In this document: in pieces, positions 26,322-34,304 of the stretch
Position numbering within the stretch: the stretch's first letter is position 1
How the letters are laid out: every line of letters starts with the position of its first letter
From: CAZNPL01 sp964574815
GTDB lineage: Bacteria > Planctomycetota > Phycisphaerae > UBA1845
Assembly (NCBI GenBank): GCA_964574815.1
Contig: CAZNPL010000005.1
Coordinates: 62,001 to 126,000 of the forward strand
Direction: 5' to 3'
DNA: 64,000 nt
Made by a program: the position numbers and the translations under genes
Notes under the pieces: model-generated
What the model was told of the DNA's origin: nothing
Database searches by the model: none
What the model saw: only the letters and a program-made list of their open reading frames with translations

Positions 26322-28931
26322 TCAACGGAAAGCGGTGCGGCTGGTGACCTCTTCCAGGTACCGGTGCAGGCTCTGATGAGGCCCCGGCCGCTGGGCAATC
26401 TCGAACGACTTTTTCAAGGCCTTGATGGCCTCGTCCGTGCGATTGAGCATTTCGAACGCCCGTGCCTTCTGCTCCCACGCCTCGGCCTCCATCCGGCGAT
26501 TTCCGTGGCGACAGGCCACCTCGATGCGCTCGCCGATCGTTTCCAACGCCCTCTCGGCTCTGCCCTGCCGCAGATACATCTCGGCCATGTGTTCATAAAC
26601 AAGCGCGAGCCCGTTCCAGAACCGGGTTCGTTGGAGGGCGGCGAGGGCGTCCTCGAAACACCGTTCCGCCGCGACGTAGTCGTCGGCAAGACACGCGCAG
26701 CGTCCCAGGTTCATCTGCGAAATCCCGACCATCACCCGGTCGCCCAACTCCTCGGCCAGCCCCAGCGCCCGCTGATGGTACTCCCGAGCCTCGGCCACCC
26801 GCCCCTGCTTGAGCAGCACGGAACCCATCCCGTTGTAAGGCCAGACCATCGACGCCAGATCGTCGCGCTGCTTGCAGATGGTGACGGCCTGCTCGAACGC
26901 GCGCTCGGCCTCGTGCCAGCGTTCGAGCCGCATCAAAACCATGCCCAGGTTGCCGTGAAGCTTGGCGGCATCGGCGGTGGGGCCGTTGTCCTCGCTGATC
27001 TCGGCGGCGCGTTCGAGGAATTCATACGCCACCGGGTATTCTCCTTTATAATAGTACATCGCGCCCAGGTTGCCCAGCGCCACCGCCAACTGTCCGGGAT
27101 CGCTGCGTTCCCGCGCCAGCCGCTCCTGTCGTTCGTGGCACTCGACCGCCTGTTCGTAGTCGCCCAGCCGGGCAAACGCCGCCCCCATCATGCTCAGTGG
27201 GTCCCCATAGTCGGGATCCAGCGTGTTGGCCTGCCGCGCGTAATCGATCGCCGTCGCATAATCGCCGTCTGCGAAGGCGCGCTGGCCGTGAATATACTTT
27301 TCATGCGCTTCGAGATTGGTCGTGCTGCCGCCGATCGAACCACGGTGGCGCGCGGGCGCCAGCTCGGGGCCCAGCTTCTCGATCATCTTGTCCGTCAGTT
27401 CATCTTCCAGTTCGAACAGCGCCGTCACCGGCCCGCTCACCGACCCGAGATGTCGCGTTTCGGCACTGTCCCGCACCATCGCGTGCGCGATGATCCGAAT
27501 GTTCTTTCCCTGCCGGTGGAAATTGCCCAGGATCACATACGAAACACCCACGAGCCGCGCGGCGTGAATCATTTGCGTTCGGCCGGGTTCGTCCTCCTGA
27601 TCAGATTCGTCCTGTGCTCCCTTGGCCATGATTCCGGCGAACACGTTCCGATCGGCCACGTGGACGCCGTCAAACTCCATCATCCGACTGGACAGATACT
27701 CAGCGATGGCATCACCGATCCAGGCGTCCTCCGGCCGGCGGGAGAGGTTCTGAAACGCCGGTATGACCACTCCCCGCGACGCCGCCGGTTCATGATGCGT
27801 CGGGCGATGAGACGGACTCTGGCGATCTACCAGCGCGCGCTCCAGCGATTCGGCTGACTCAAAGCGATGTTCGCGCCGCTTGGCCAGGCAGGTCTCGATC
27901 GCCTCTCGCAGCCAGCGCGGAACGTCCTTGCGGTCCTCGTCCTTCCAGACGACCGGCGCACTGCGATGCAGTTGGGCCAGGTGCTCCAGGTCGGCCCCAT
28001 CGAACGGCGAGCGACCGGTCAACAGATGAAACAGCGTCGCCCCGAGCGCGTAGATGTCGGCCCGGGCGTCGATCTGCTCGTCGGACTGAAACTGTTCCGG
28101 TGGCATGTAAAGGGGCGTGCCCACCGCCTGCCCGACCCACGTAACTCCCAGCGCCTCATGATTCCGCGGCACTTTTACGAGGCCCAGGTCCATGATCTTG
28201 GCCGCACCATCTCGCGCCAGCATGATGTTGCCCGGCTTGATGTCGCGATGAACGAGCCCGGCCCGGTGGATCGCCGCCAGACCCGACGCGACCTGCCGCC
28301 CGATTTCCACCACCTGATTCCAGGTAAAGCGCCGCACCTGGCGGATGATCCGGCGCAGGTTGTCGCCCGCGATGTACTCCATCACGAAATACCACGCCCG
28401 ATCGACGCAGTCGCAGTCGTACACCCGCGCCACGTGAGGATGATTCACGCGGATCCCCGCCTGTGCTTCGAGCCGCAGACGCTGATTGGCCACGTCCGCC
28501 CACTCGTCGTCGGCCGCATCGACCAGCTTGATCACGCAGGGCTGATCGAGGAACCGGTGATGTGCCAGCAGGATCTTTCCCTGCGCGCCGGACGCCAGCG
28601 CGCGGACGATCCGATACCGATCAGCTCGAATGGGTCCCCATTTCCGCGTCCAGGTCTCGTCGGTCGGAAGAGCAGCCTCCGCGTCGCCCCCGGTCGCGTC
28701 AGTCACCTCGATCGGAAACACAAACCGGCAGCGTTCACACTGAGAAATGCGAACAAGCCCTCGATCCGGCCGTGCACGGGTCGCCCGGCATTGAGGACAA
28801 GTCCAGACATCCTGTTGGAGATCGCGAATCAAGCGTCTGACTCTCGCACAGACTACACAAGGCAAACAGATCGTCTCGACGTGCCGCTTTACCGTTTGCC
28901 GCTGAACCGCGTCGAGCAATTGCATTGGCAT
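26322..28931 (-). CDS. Ser/Thr protein kinase with N-terminal zinc ribbons, TolB-like domain and TPR array
   Basis: The likely start MPMQLLDAVQRQ gives about 869 residues. The N-terminal 70 residues hold three CxxC pairs (CVVC, CPQC, CERC), probably one or two zinc ribbons. The kinase domain, about 95-370, has IKLVD, HRDIKPGNIM, DLGLVKV (DLG in place of the usual DFG) and GTPLYMPPEQF. A TolB/FlgO-like alpha/beta domain follows at about 390-510 (VVIPAFQNLSRRP, VHVADRNVFAGIM). The C-terminal 330 residues are TPR repeats. No membrane helix is obvious, so it is probably cytoplasmic. It stands alone. Kinase activity is likely, but the partner is unknown. Confidence 0.9.
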   Translation of the reverse strand: MPMQLLDAVQRQTVKRHVETICLPCVVCARVRRLIRDLQQDVWTCPQCRATRARPDRGLVRISQCERCRFVFPIEVTDATGGDAEAALPTDETWTRKWGPIRADRYRIVRALASGAQGKILLAHHRFLDQPCVIKLVDAADDEWADVANQRLRLEAQAGIRVNHPHVARVYDCDCVDRAWYFVMEYIAGDNLRRIIRQVRRFTWNQVVEIGRQVASGLAAIHRAGLVHRDIKPGNIMLARDGAAKIMDLGLVKVPRNHEALGVTWVGQAVGTPLYMPPEQFQSDEQIDARADIYALGATLFHLLTGRSPFDGADLEHLAQLHRSAPVVWKDEDRKDVPRWLREAIETCLAKRREHRFESAESLERALVDRQSPSHRPTHHEPAASRGVVIPAFQNLSRRPEDAWIGDAIAEYLSSRMMEFDGVHVADRNVFAGIMAKGAQDESDQEDEPGRTQMIHAARLVGVSYVILGNFHRQGKNIRIIAHAMVRDSAETRHLGSVSGPVTALFELEDELTDKMIEKLGPELAPARHRGSIGGSTTNLEAHEKYIHGQRAFADGDYATAIDYARQANTLDPDYGDPLSMMGAAFARLGDYEQAVECHERQERLARERSDPGQLAVALGNLGAMYYYKGEYPVAYEFLERAAEISEDNGPTADAAKLHGNLGMVLMRLERWHEAERAFEQAVTICKQRDDLASMVWPYNGMGSVLLKQGRVAEAREYHQRALGLAEELGDRVMVGISQMNLGRCACLADDYVAAERCFEDALAALQRTRFWNGLALVYEHMAEMYLRQGRAERALETIGERIEVACRHGNRRMEAEAWEQKARAFEMLNRTDEAIKALKKSFEIAQRPGPHQSLHRYLEEVTSRTAFR

Positions 28932-29574
28932 TACTCGACGCGGTGGACGCCGCTCGCGTAGAAACCTGGCCGCCTGATTAGATTCACAACCAAGGGCCAA
29001 CGGAGACGGGAGTGTAGCAGGCCGAGACAACGGTGAAAAGAAAAAAACTCACAAACTGCAACAGCTCGCGGCGGCAAACCCCCAGCTTGCCGGGATTCCC
29101 GAACTTTCCCACGCGGCGCATAGGCGCCAATCATTCAACCGGCACACTCATTATCCCGGCCGCAAAGAACCCTATCGTGTGTGCGGGCTTAGCACGGCTC
29201 CTCTGGGTCGTCCAACCGGGGGATTCGCCTCATCCTCGAAAGCGAGCAACGCCCTCTTGCATTCCGGAGGCATCCGGTCAGCGTCCGGTCTCTCGCCTCA
29301 GCCGACTGCGATTGACCGGTGATGCAGGTCTCGAAGCACAAGCTTCTCGCGACGCGACCTCCGGCAAGCCGCAAGGGACCGTTCGAGTTGTTTAGCGCTG
29401 AGTTCTGTCCTGTTTACACCGGTATTCTACCCCCTTTCGCCCTAATAAGCCGCGCCCACGAGTTCAAACCCAAGGTCTGGTTCGTCACGCAGTCCGGGAA
29501 ACCTTATTGGACGTGGGCTGCCGGATTCGTCGTCGCCTTCGCGTAATCGGGTTCGCCGTTCGATTCCTGAGTGG
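28932..29574. other. Intergenic region upstream of the kinase and hicB genes
   Basis: The region lies between two divergently transcribed units. No protein-like frame with a ribosome site was seen. The left part should carry the kinase promoter; I could not identify it with confidence. Confidence 0.45.
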
Positions 29575-29607
29575 TATGATTGGGAATAGGAATGCCAACT
29601 GGATACA

Positions 29608-29628
29608 ACCATGCGCTTTACGCATGGT
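29608..29628 (+). promoter_or_regulatory. Perfect inverted repeat upstream of hicB
   Basis: ACCATGCG, loop CTTTA and CGCATGGT form a perfect 8-base-arm repeat that ends just ahead of the AGGAG ribosome site of hicB. A TATGAT-like -10 box lies at 29575-29580. The repeat could be an autoregulatory operator or an RNA hairpin that affects translation. No experimental basis is visible. Confidence 0.4.
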
Positions 29629-29641
29629 GCAGGAGCTTTCA

Positions 29642-29857
29642 ATGTCGAAGTACCGCGTACTGATCGAACAGGATGAAGACGGGATGTTTGTTGCCGAGTG
29701 TCCCTCGCTGCCAGGGTGCATCAGCCAGGGCAAGACGCGAGCGGAGGCCGTCTCCAACATCCGTGACGCCATCAAAGGCTACCTTGAGAGCCTGAAGAAA
29801 CACGGCGAACCCATTCCGCCTGCCATCTGGGAAGAAACCGTGGAGGTTACGCTTTGA
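29642..29857 (+). CDS. hicB: HicB-family antitoxin, short form
   Basis: HicB antitoxins neutralise the RNA-cleaving HicA toxin. This 71-residue protein has the core sequence KYRVLIEQDEDGMFVAECPS, then LPGCISQGKTRAEAVSNIRD and AIKGYLESLKKHGEPIPP. That is the standard HicB_like domain without the C-terminal DNA-binding part seen in longer HicB proteins. The start is preceded by AGGAG. Its stop overlaps the start of the broken hicA by the sequence TTGA, the tight arrangement expected of a toxin-antitoxin pair, with the antitoxin upstream. Because the toxin is interrupted, it may now be an orphan or kept for cross-protection. Confidence 0.9.
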   Translation: MSKYRVLIEQDEDGMFVAECPSLPGCISQGKTRAEAVSNIRDAIKGYLESLKKHGEPIPPAIWEETVEVTL

Positions 29858-30078
29858 GCACGTTGCCGGTCGTCTCCGGTCGCGACGCAGTGCGGGCGTT
29901 CTTGAAGATTGGCTAGGAAGAGGACCATCAGACCGGCAGCCACGTCATCCTTCGCCAAGAGCAACCGCCTCATCGGCGTTTGTCGATTCCAAATCATCGA
30001 GAGCTGGCCCGAGGAACGCTGAGAAGCCTCATTCGACAGGCCGGCCTCACAATCGAGGAATTCCAGGCACTGCTCTAG
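29854..30078 (+). pseudogene. hicA: HicA toxin interrupted by one amber codon
   Basis: Translating from a TTG at 29854 gives LPVVSGRDAVRAFLKIG, then TAG at 29914-29916, and then EEDHQTGSHVILRQEQPPHR and a C-terminal half ending in IEEFQALL before a TAG at 30076. HicA proteins normally have a Trp where the amber codon lies (the GW pair before the dsRBD-like core), so a TGG to TAG change is the simplest explanation. The catalytic His lies in GSHV and is intact. Everything else, including length (74 codons), is normal for HicA. The reading frame is unbroken on both sides of the stop. A sequencing error cannot be excluded. Confidence 0.85.
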
Positions 30079-30266
30079 GAAATCCGCGCACGGTACCGCC
30101 TGATAGAGCGCCGTGCCTCATGCCTCACCGCCCCGCCTGCCGCTGGGGCACCTGTGCGTGTCTACCCATGCCGATTATGATGCTGGCGAACCGGGCAGGC
30201 GGCGCCTCCGTGCTTCGCAGGGCCAGGGATCTGAAAGTGCGTCGAGGAGACGATCGAACGAAAGCC

Positions 30267-32993
30267 ATGCGGAAATCTCTCTACATCCTCGATGGCCACT
30301 ACCTCATTTACCGCTCCTATTACGCACCCTTTCCGCCCCTGACCTCGGCGAGCGGTGAACCCACCAAGGCCGTCCACGTCTTCTGCGCCACCTTGTTCAA
30401 CCTCATTCGCAACCGCCGGCCCGACTACCTCGCCATGGCCCTGGACGTGAGCGACGAAACCGTCTTCCGCCGCGACATCGATCCGGACTACAAGGCCACC
30501 AGAGAGCCGCCCCCCGAAGACTTCCCGGGCCAGCGCGATCGCATCATCTCGATCGTCGAGGCCATGGACGTTCCGATTCTGCGTGTGCCCACCTTCGAGG
30601 CCGACGACCTGATGGCCACCATCGCCGATCGGCTCGCCGACAAAGACATCGACATCTACCTGGTGAGCACCGACAAGGACCTGGAGCAGCTCATCACGGA
30701 GAAAGTCCGGCTCTACGACGTCGCCAAGGACGCGGTGATCGACGCCGAAGAACTCGAGAACAAGAAAGGCTACGCGCCTGAACATGCCGTCGAAATTCAG
30801 ACGCTCAGCGGCGATACTTCCGACAACGTCCCGGGCATCCCAGGCGTAGGGACCAAAACCGCGGCCAAACTGATCAAGCAGTACGGGTCGGCTCGAGCCG
30901 TCCTCGAAAACGCCGATCGCCTGACGCCCAAGATGAAAGAGCGCGTCCGAGCCTTTGCCGATCAGATGGAGGTTTCCCGCCAACTGGTTACGCTTCGCCA
31001 TGACGTGCCTTTCGAGTTCGACCTCGAAGCCTGCCGCTTCGAAGGCGTGCCCGTCCAACGACTGCGCCCTCTCTTCAAGGAACTGGACTTCACTCGCCTC
31101 ATGGATCAGCTTGAAGCGTTCGGATCCTCAGACGCATCGGCGGACGAAGCCGATGATCCGAACGCGATCACGCCCGCAGCAGCGAAGGATCACCGTGTTT
31201 ACCGGCTGATTGATACGCCCAAGAAACTCGCCTCCCTAGCCAAAGAACTGGAAGCGCTCGACGCGTTCGCATTCGACACCGAGACCACCGGCGTCAATCC
31301 AGTGGCCGACCGGCTCGTCGGCCTCTCCTTTTCATGGCAGCCGGGCACCGGCTATTACGTCCCCGTCCGCGCCGCCGTCGGCGACACCGTCCCGATCGAA
31401 ACCGTAGTCAAGACGCTTCTGCCCGCGTTCGAGAATCCGGCCATCCGCAAATGCGGGCATCACATCAAGTTCGAGCTCGTCGTGCTGCGTCAAGCCGGCA
31501 TCCCGGTTCGCGGCGTCTATTTCGACACCATGATCGCCAGCTTCGTTCTCGAACCCGTCCGCTCATCGCATGGTCTCAAGCAGCTTGCGAGGGAACTTCT
31601 CGGCATCGACATGACACCGATCACGGACCTTATCGGCAAGGGCCGGAGCCAGATCACGATCGATCAGGTCGACGCCGCAAAAGCCTGCGAATACGCCGCA
31701 GCCGACGCCGACTGCACGTGGCAGCTTTACGAATACTTCCGGCCCCGGATCGAATCCAGCCCGTTCAAGAGGCTCTTCGAACAGCTCGAAATGCCGCTGG
31801 TCGAAGTGCTGGCCGAAATGGAGCACAACGGCGTCACCGTCGACTGCGACATCCTTGCCCGCATGAGCAATGCCATGGCTGACCGGATGCGCGACCTCAC
31901 CGAGCAGATCCACGCCGAGGCCGGCCGCCCTTTCAATATCGATTCCACCAAGCAGCTCGCGGAAGTGCTCTTCGACGAACAGGGACTCGAAGTCATCCGC
32001 AAAACCAAGACCGGCCGAAGCACCGACGCCGAAACGCTGACCACGCTGGCCGCCACCACAACCAGCCGCATCCCCCGACTCGTCCTCGAGTACCGCGAGC
32101 TCGCCAAGCTCAAGGGAACCTACGTCGACACCCTTCCCGAAATGATCAACGAGCGCACCGGCCGCATCCACGCGTCATTCCACCAGACCGGCGCGATTAC
32201 GGGACGGCTTTCCTCCAGCAATCCAAATCTCCAGAACATCCCCGTCCGGACGGATGCCGGCCGCCAGATCCGCCGCGCTTTCGTTGCCGGCCGAGGCGAC
32301 CACGTGTTGCTGGTCGCCGATTATTCCCAGATCGAGCTGCGCGTGCTGGCCCATTTCAGCGGCGACGAGGCGCTGCGGGCGGCCTTCGCCGAGGGGCAGG
32401 ACATCCACGCCTTCGTTGCGGCACAGGTCAACGGCGTCGATATCGCTGACGTCACCAAAGAACAGCGCAGTGCGGCCAAGGCCGTCAACTTCGGCATCGT
32501 CTACGGGCAGACGCCGTTCGGGCTGGCCCGCTCGCTGGGTATTCCGGTTCCCGAGGCCAGGGCGTTCATCGACACGTATTTCATGCGCTACCCCGGCATC
32601 CGGATGTTCATCGACGGCTGCATCGCCGAGGCTCGCAAGAAGGGCTACGTGGAGACCATCATGGGCCGCCGCCGCCCCGTCGAGGAATTGCGATCACGCA
32701 ACCGGCAGCGCGTCGCCCTCGGCGAGCGCATCGCCGTCAACACGGTCATACAGGGCAGCGCGGCCGATCTCATCAAGCGCGCCATGATCGACATTCACGA
32801 GACGATCCGGAACGAGCGCCGCCCCGGTCGCATGCTCATCCAGGTCCACGATGAACTCGTGTTCGAGCTGCCCCGAACGAGCGTCGATACCGAAGCCGAA
32901 ATGATCCGCGAGAGAATGACCGCCGCCATTCCCCTGGACGTCCCGGTCGTGGTGGACATCAACTGGGCCGACAACTGGCTCGAAGCGAAGTAA
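30267..32993 (+). CDS. polA: DNA polymerase I with 5'-3' exonuclease, 3'-5' exonuclease and polymerase domains
   Basis: Pol I fills gaps and removes RNA primers. The start MRKSLYILDGHYLIYRSYYA gives 908 residues, close to the E. coli enzyme. The 5' exonuclease domain has FEADDLMATIADRLA and GVGTKTAAKLIKQYG. The 3' exonuclease domain has Exo I FDTETTG and Exo III YAAADADCT. The polymerase has motif A VADYSQIELRVLAHFSGD, motif B KAVNFGIVYGQ and motif C IQVHDELVFE. In Exo II, the aspartate equivalent to E. coli D424 is replaced by Glu (KFE at about residue 403, 31470-31475). That might weaken proofreading; the rest of the exonuclease residues are present. Confidence 0.97.
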   Translation: MRKSLYILDGHYLIYRSYYAPFPPLTSASGEPTKAVHVFCATLFNLIRNRRPDYLAMALDVSDETVFRRDIDPDYKATREPPPEDFPGQRDRIISIVEAMDVPILRVPTFEADDLMATIADRLADKDIDIYLVSTDKDLEQLITEKVRLYDVAKDAVIDAEELENKKGYAPEHAVEIQTLSGDTSDNVPGIPGVGTKTAAKLIKQYGSARAVLENADRLTPKMKERVRAFADQMEVSRQLVTLRHDVPFEFDLEACRFEGVPVQRLRPLFKELDFTRLMDQLEAFGSSDASADEADDPNAITPAAAKDHRVYRLIDTPKKLASLAKELEALDAFAFDTETTGVNPVADRLVGLSFSWQPGTGYYVPVRAAVGDTVPIETVVKTLLPAFENPAIRKCGHHIKFELVVLRQAGIPVRGVYFDTMIASFVLEPVRSSHGLKQLARELLGIDMTPITDLIGKGRSQITIDQVDAAKACEYAAADADCTWQLYEYFRPRIESSPFKRLFEQLEMPLVEVLAEMEHNGVTVDCDILARMSNAMADRMRDLTEQIHAEAGRPFNIDSTKQLAEVLFDEQGLEVIRKTKTGRSTDAETLTTLAATTTSRIPRLVLEYRELAKLKGTYVDTLPEMINERTGRIHASFHQTGAITGRLSSSNPNLQNIPVRTDAGRQIRRAFVAGRGDHVLLVADYSQIELRVLAHFSGDEALRAAFAEGQDIHAFVAAQVNGVDIADVTKEQRSAAKAVNFGIVYGQTPFGLARSLGIPVPEARAFIDTYFMRYPGIRMFIDGCIAEARKKGYVETIMGRRRPVEELRSRNRQRVALGERIAVNTVIQGSAADLIKRAMIDIHETIRNERRPGRMLIQVHDELVFELPRTSVDTEAEMIRERMTAAIPLDVPVVVDINWADNWLEAK

Positions 32994-33077
32994 ACCGCCC
33001 CGAACAGGCCGGCCCACCCCCTCCGGAGGCGGGCTTTGGACCCCCATAGAGCGGCTTGTGCCTGTTCAGTATCACAT

Positions 33078-33311
33078 CTATGCATTCCCCGCGTCGGGGC
33101 GTTTCCGGCGCGATCGCGGGCTCCCCGTCGCGCCGTTCGGCGGCAGGTCTTTGTCGTACGGCACCATCGAGCCATCCTCGCCCTGGTGCCATAATCGACC
33201 GCAAACGCAGCACTCGAACACAATGCGCGGGTGCTGCCCCTCGAGCTGGTGGGCAAAAAACAGGTTTCCGCAACACACGCTTGATGTCCTGGACCGGTTT
33301 ATGTCTTGCAC
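33078..33311 (-). CDS. Small zinc-ribbon protein candidate
   Basis: The frame shows a strongly GC-biased third codon position and ends in a protein-like region with CCGNLFFAHQLEGQHPRIVF and ECCVCGRLWHQGEDGSMVPY. The two Cys pairs could form a zinc site. The start is uncertain: a GTG at 33311 would give 77 residues with a GGAAGGA-type ribosome site; the same frame stays open further upstream. It is convergent with polA and divergent from the sigma factor. I do not recognise a family, and non-coding chance is still possible. Confidence 0.45.
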   Translation of the reverse strand: MQDINRSRTSSVCCGNLFFAHQLEGQHPRIVFECCVCGRLWHQGEDGSMVPYDKDLPPNGATGSPRSRRKRPDAGNA

Positions 33312-33626
33312 TGCTCCCGTTCCTTCCTCTTCAACTCGATCATGGCATACCGCGACCCGACTTCGCACGGTTGCTCGGTCGCGAACAACGTCTCCGTGAG
33401 TACGCGGACGATTTCGCACAAAACGATCAAACCTGGTTAAAGCCATGCTCCGCCCGGCCAACCAGCAACTTCAAGCACCGCACCTGGCCCGCCGGTTCCG
33501 GGTCGACGCTTGCCGTCCCGCTGGTTTCAGCAACAAGCGGCCGCCCACGTCACGGAAATTCGGGGATAATCCGATCGATTTTCTGGTAATATCCGGGAAA
33601 CGGAGACACTCGAGGACCGATAGCTC
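33312..33626. other. Gap between the zinc-ribbon candidate and the sigma factor
   Basis: About 315 bases of divergent intergenic sequence that should contain the sigma-factor promoter. No further gene is supported here. Confidence 0.4.
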
Positions 33627-34250
33627 ATGCTCGTCTCACAGGACAGTCTTACAACTGCCGCTATCGCCGGCGATCGCGACGCCCTGGAAGGCCTTTTACG
33701 GCGACACCACGAGGACCTCCACCGGTGGGTCGCGACCCGCATCGGCCGGCAATACCGGTCCGCGCTCGACGCCGATGACGTGCTCCAGGTTACCTACATG
33801 GAGGTCTTTCTGCGGATCGAGCAGTTCGAGCCGGTCGGCCCGGGCGCCTTCGGAGCCTGGCTCCGCATGATCGCCGAGCACAACCTCCAGGACGCGATTC
33901 GCGAGCTGAAACGCAAGAAGCGCCCCCCACGCGACCGCCAGATCGCAGCATCCGGCTCCCGAGACTCTTACATCGGCCTGCTGGCCTCGTTGAAGAGCCG
34001 CGGGACCACGCCCAGCGCGGGCGCAGCCCGGCAGGAGCTTGGCAGAGTGATCGATGAGGCCCTGCAAAAGCTCCCGAGCGATTATGAGCAGGTGGTCCGC
34101 ATGTACTACCTCATGGAGCGAACGGCGGACGAGATCGCCCTCGAAATGAACCGGTCGCCGGGGGCCGTCCACATGCTCAAACTGCGTGCCCACGACCGCC
34201 TCGCCGAGTTGCTGGGTGAGAGCACGTTGTTTTTTTCCCGAAGGGCGTGA
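33627..34250 (+). CDS. ECF-type RNA polymerase sigma factor
   Basis: The protein has a sigma region 2 (HHEDLHRWVATRIGR, then DVLQVTYMEVFLRIEQFEP) and a sigma region 4 (ALQKLPSDYEQVVRMYYLME, then TADEIALEMNRSPGAVHMLK). That is the compact two-domain layout of ECF sigma factors. At 207 residues it is of normal length. GAGG precedes the ATG at about nine bases. It is followed after 54 bases by a Ser/Thr kinase gene. ECF sigma factors paired with such kinases are common in planctomycetes and suggest phosphorylation-linked regulation in place of a classic anti-sigma factor. The pairing is inference. Confidence 0.92.
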   Translation: MLVSQDSLTTAAIAGDRDALEGLLRRHHEDLHRWVATRIGRQYRSALDADDVLQVTYMEVFLRIEQFEPVGPGAFGAWLRMIAEHNLQDAIRELKRKKRPPRDRQIAASGSRDSYIGLLASLKSRGTTPSAGAARQELGRVIDEALQKLPSDYEQVVRMYYLMERTADEIALEMNRSPGAVHMLKLRAHDRLAELLGESTLFFSRRA

Positions 34251-34304
34251 AAGAGGCGATCTTTCGTCGCTGTCGTCCTTGGCTCTGATGGACGAACGGT
34301 TCCG

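Noticed and set aside
29914..29916. Possibility that TAG is a sense codon in this organism
   Set aside because: Other genes here end normally at TAG or use it only as a stop, and only this one frame is interrupted, so code reassignment is not needed.
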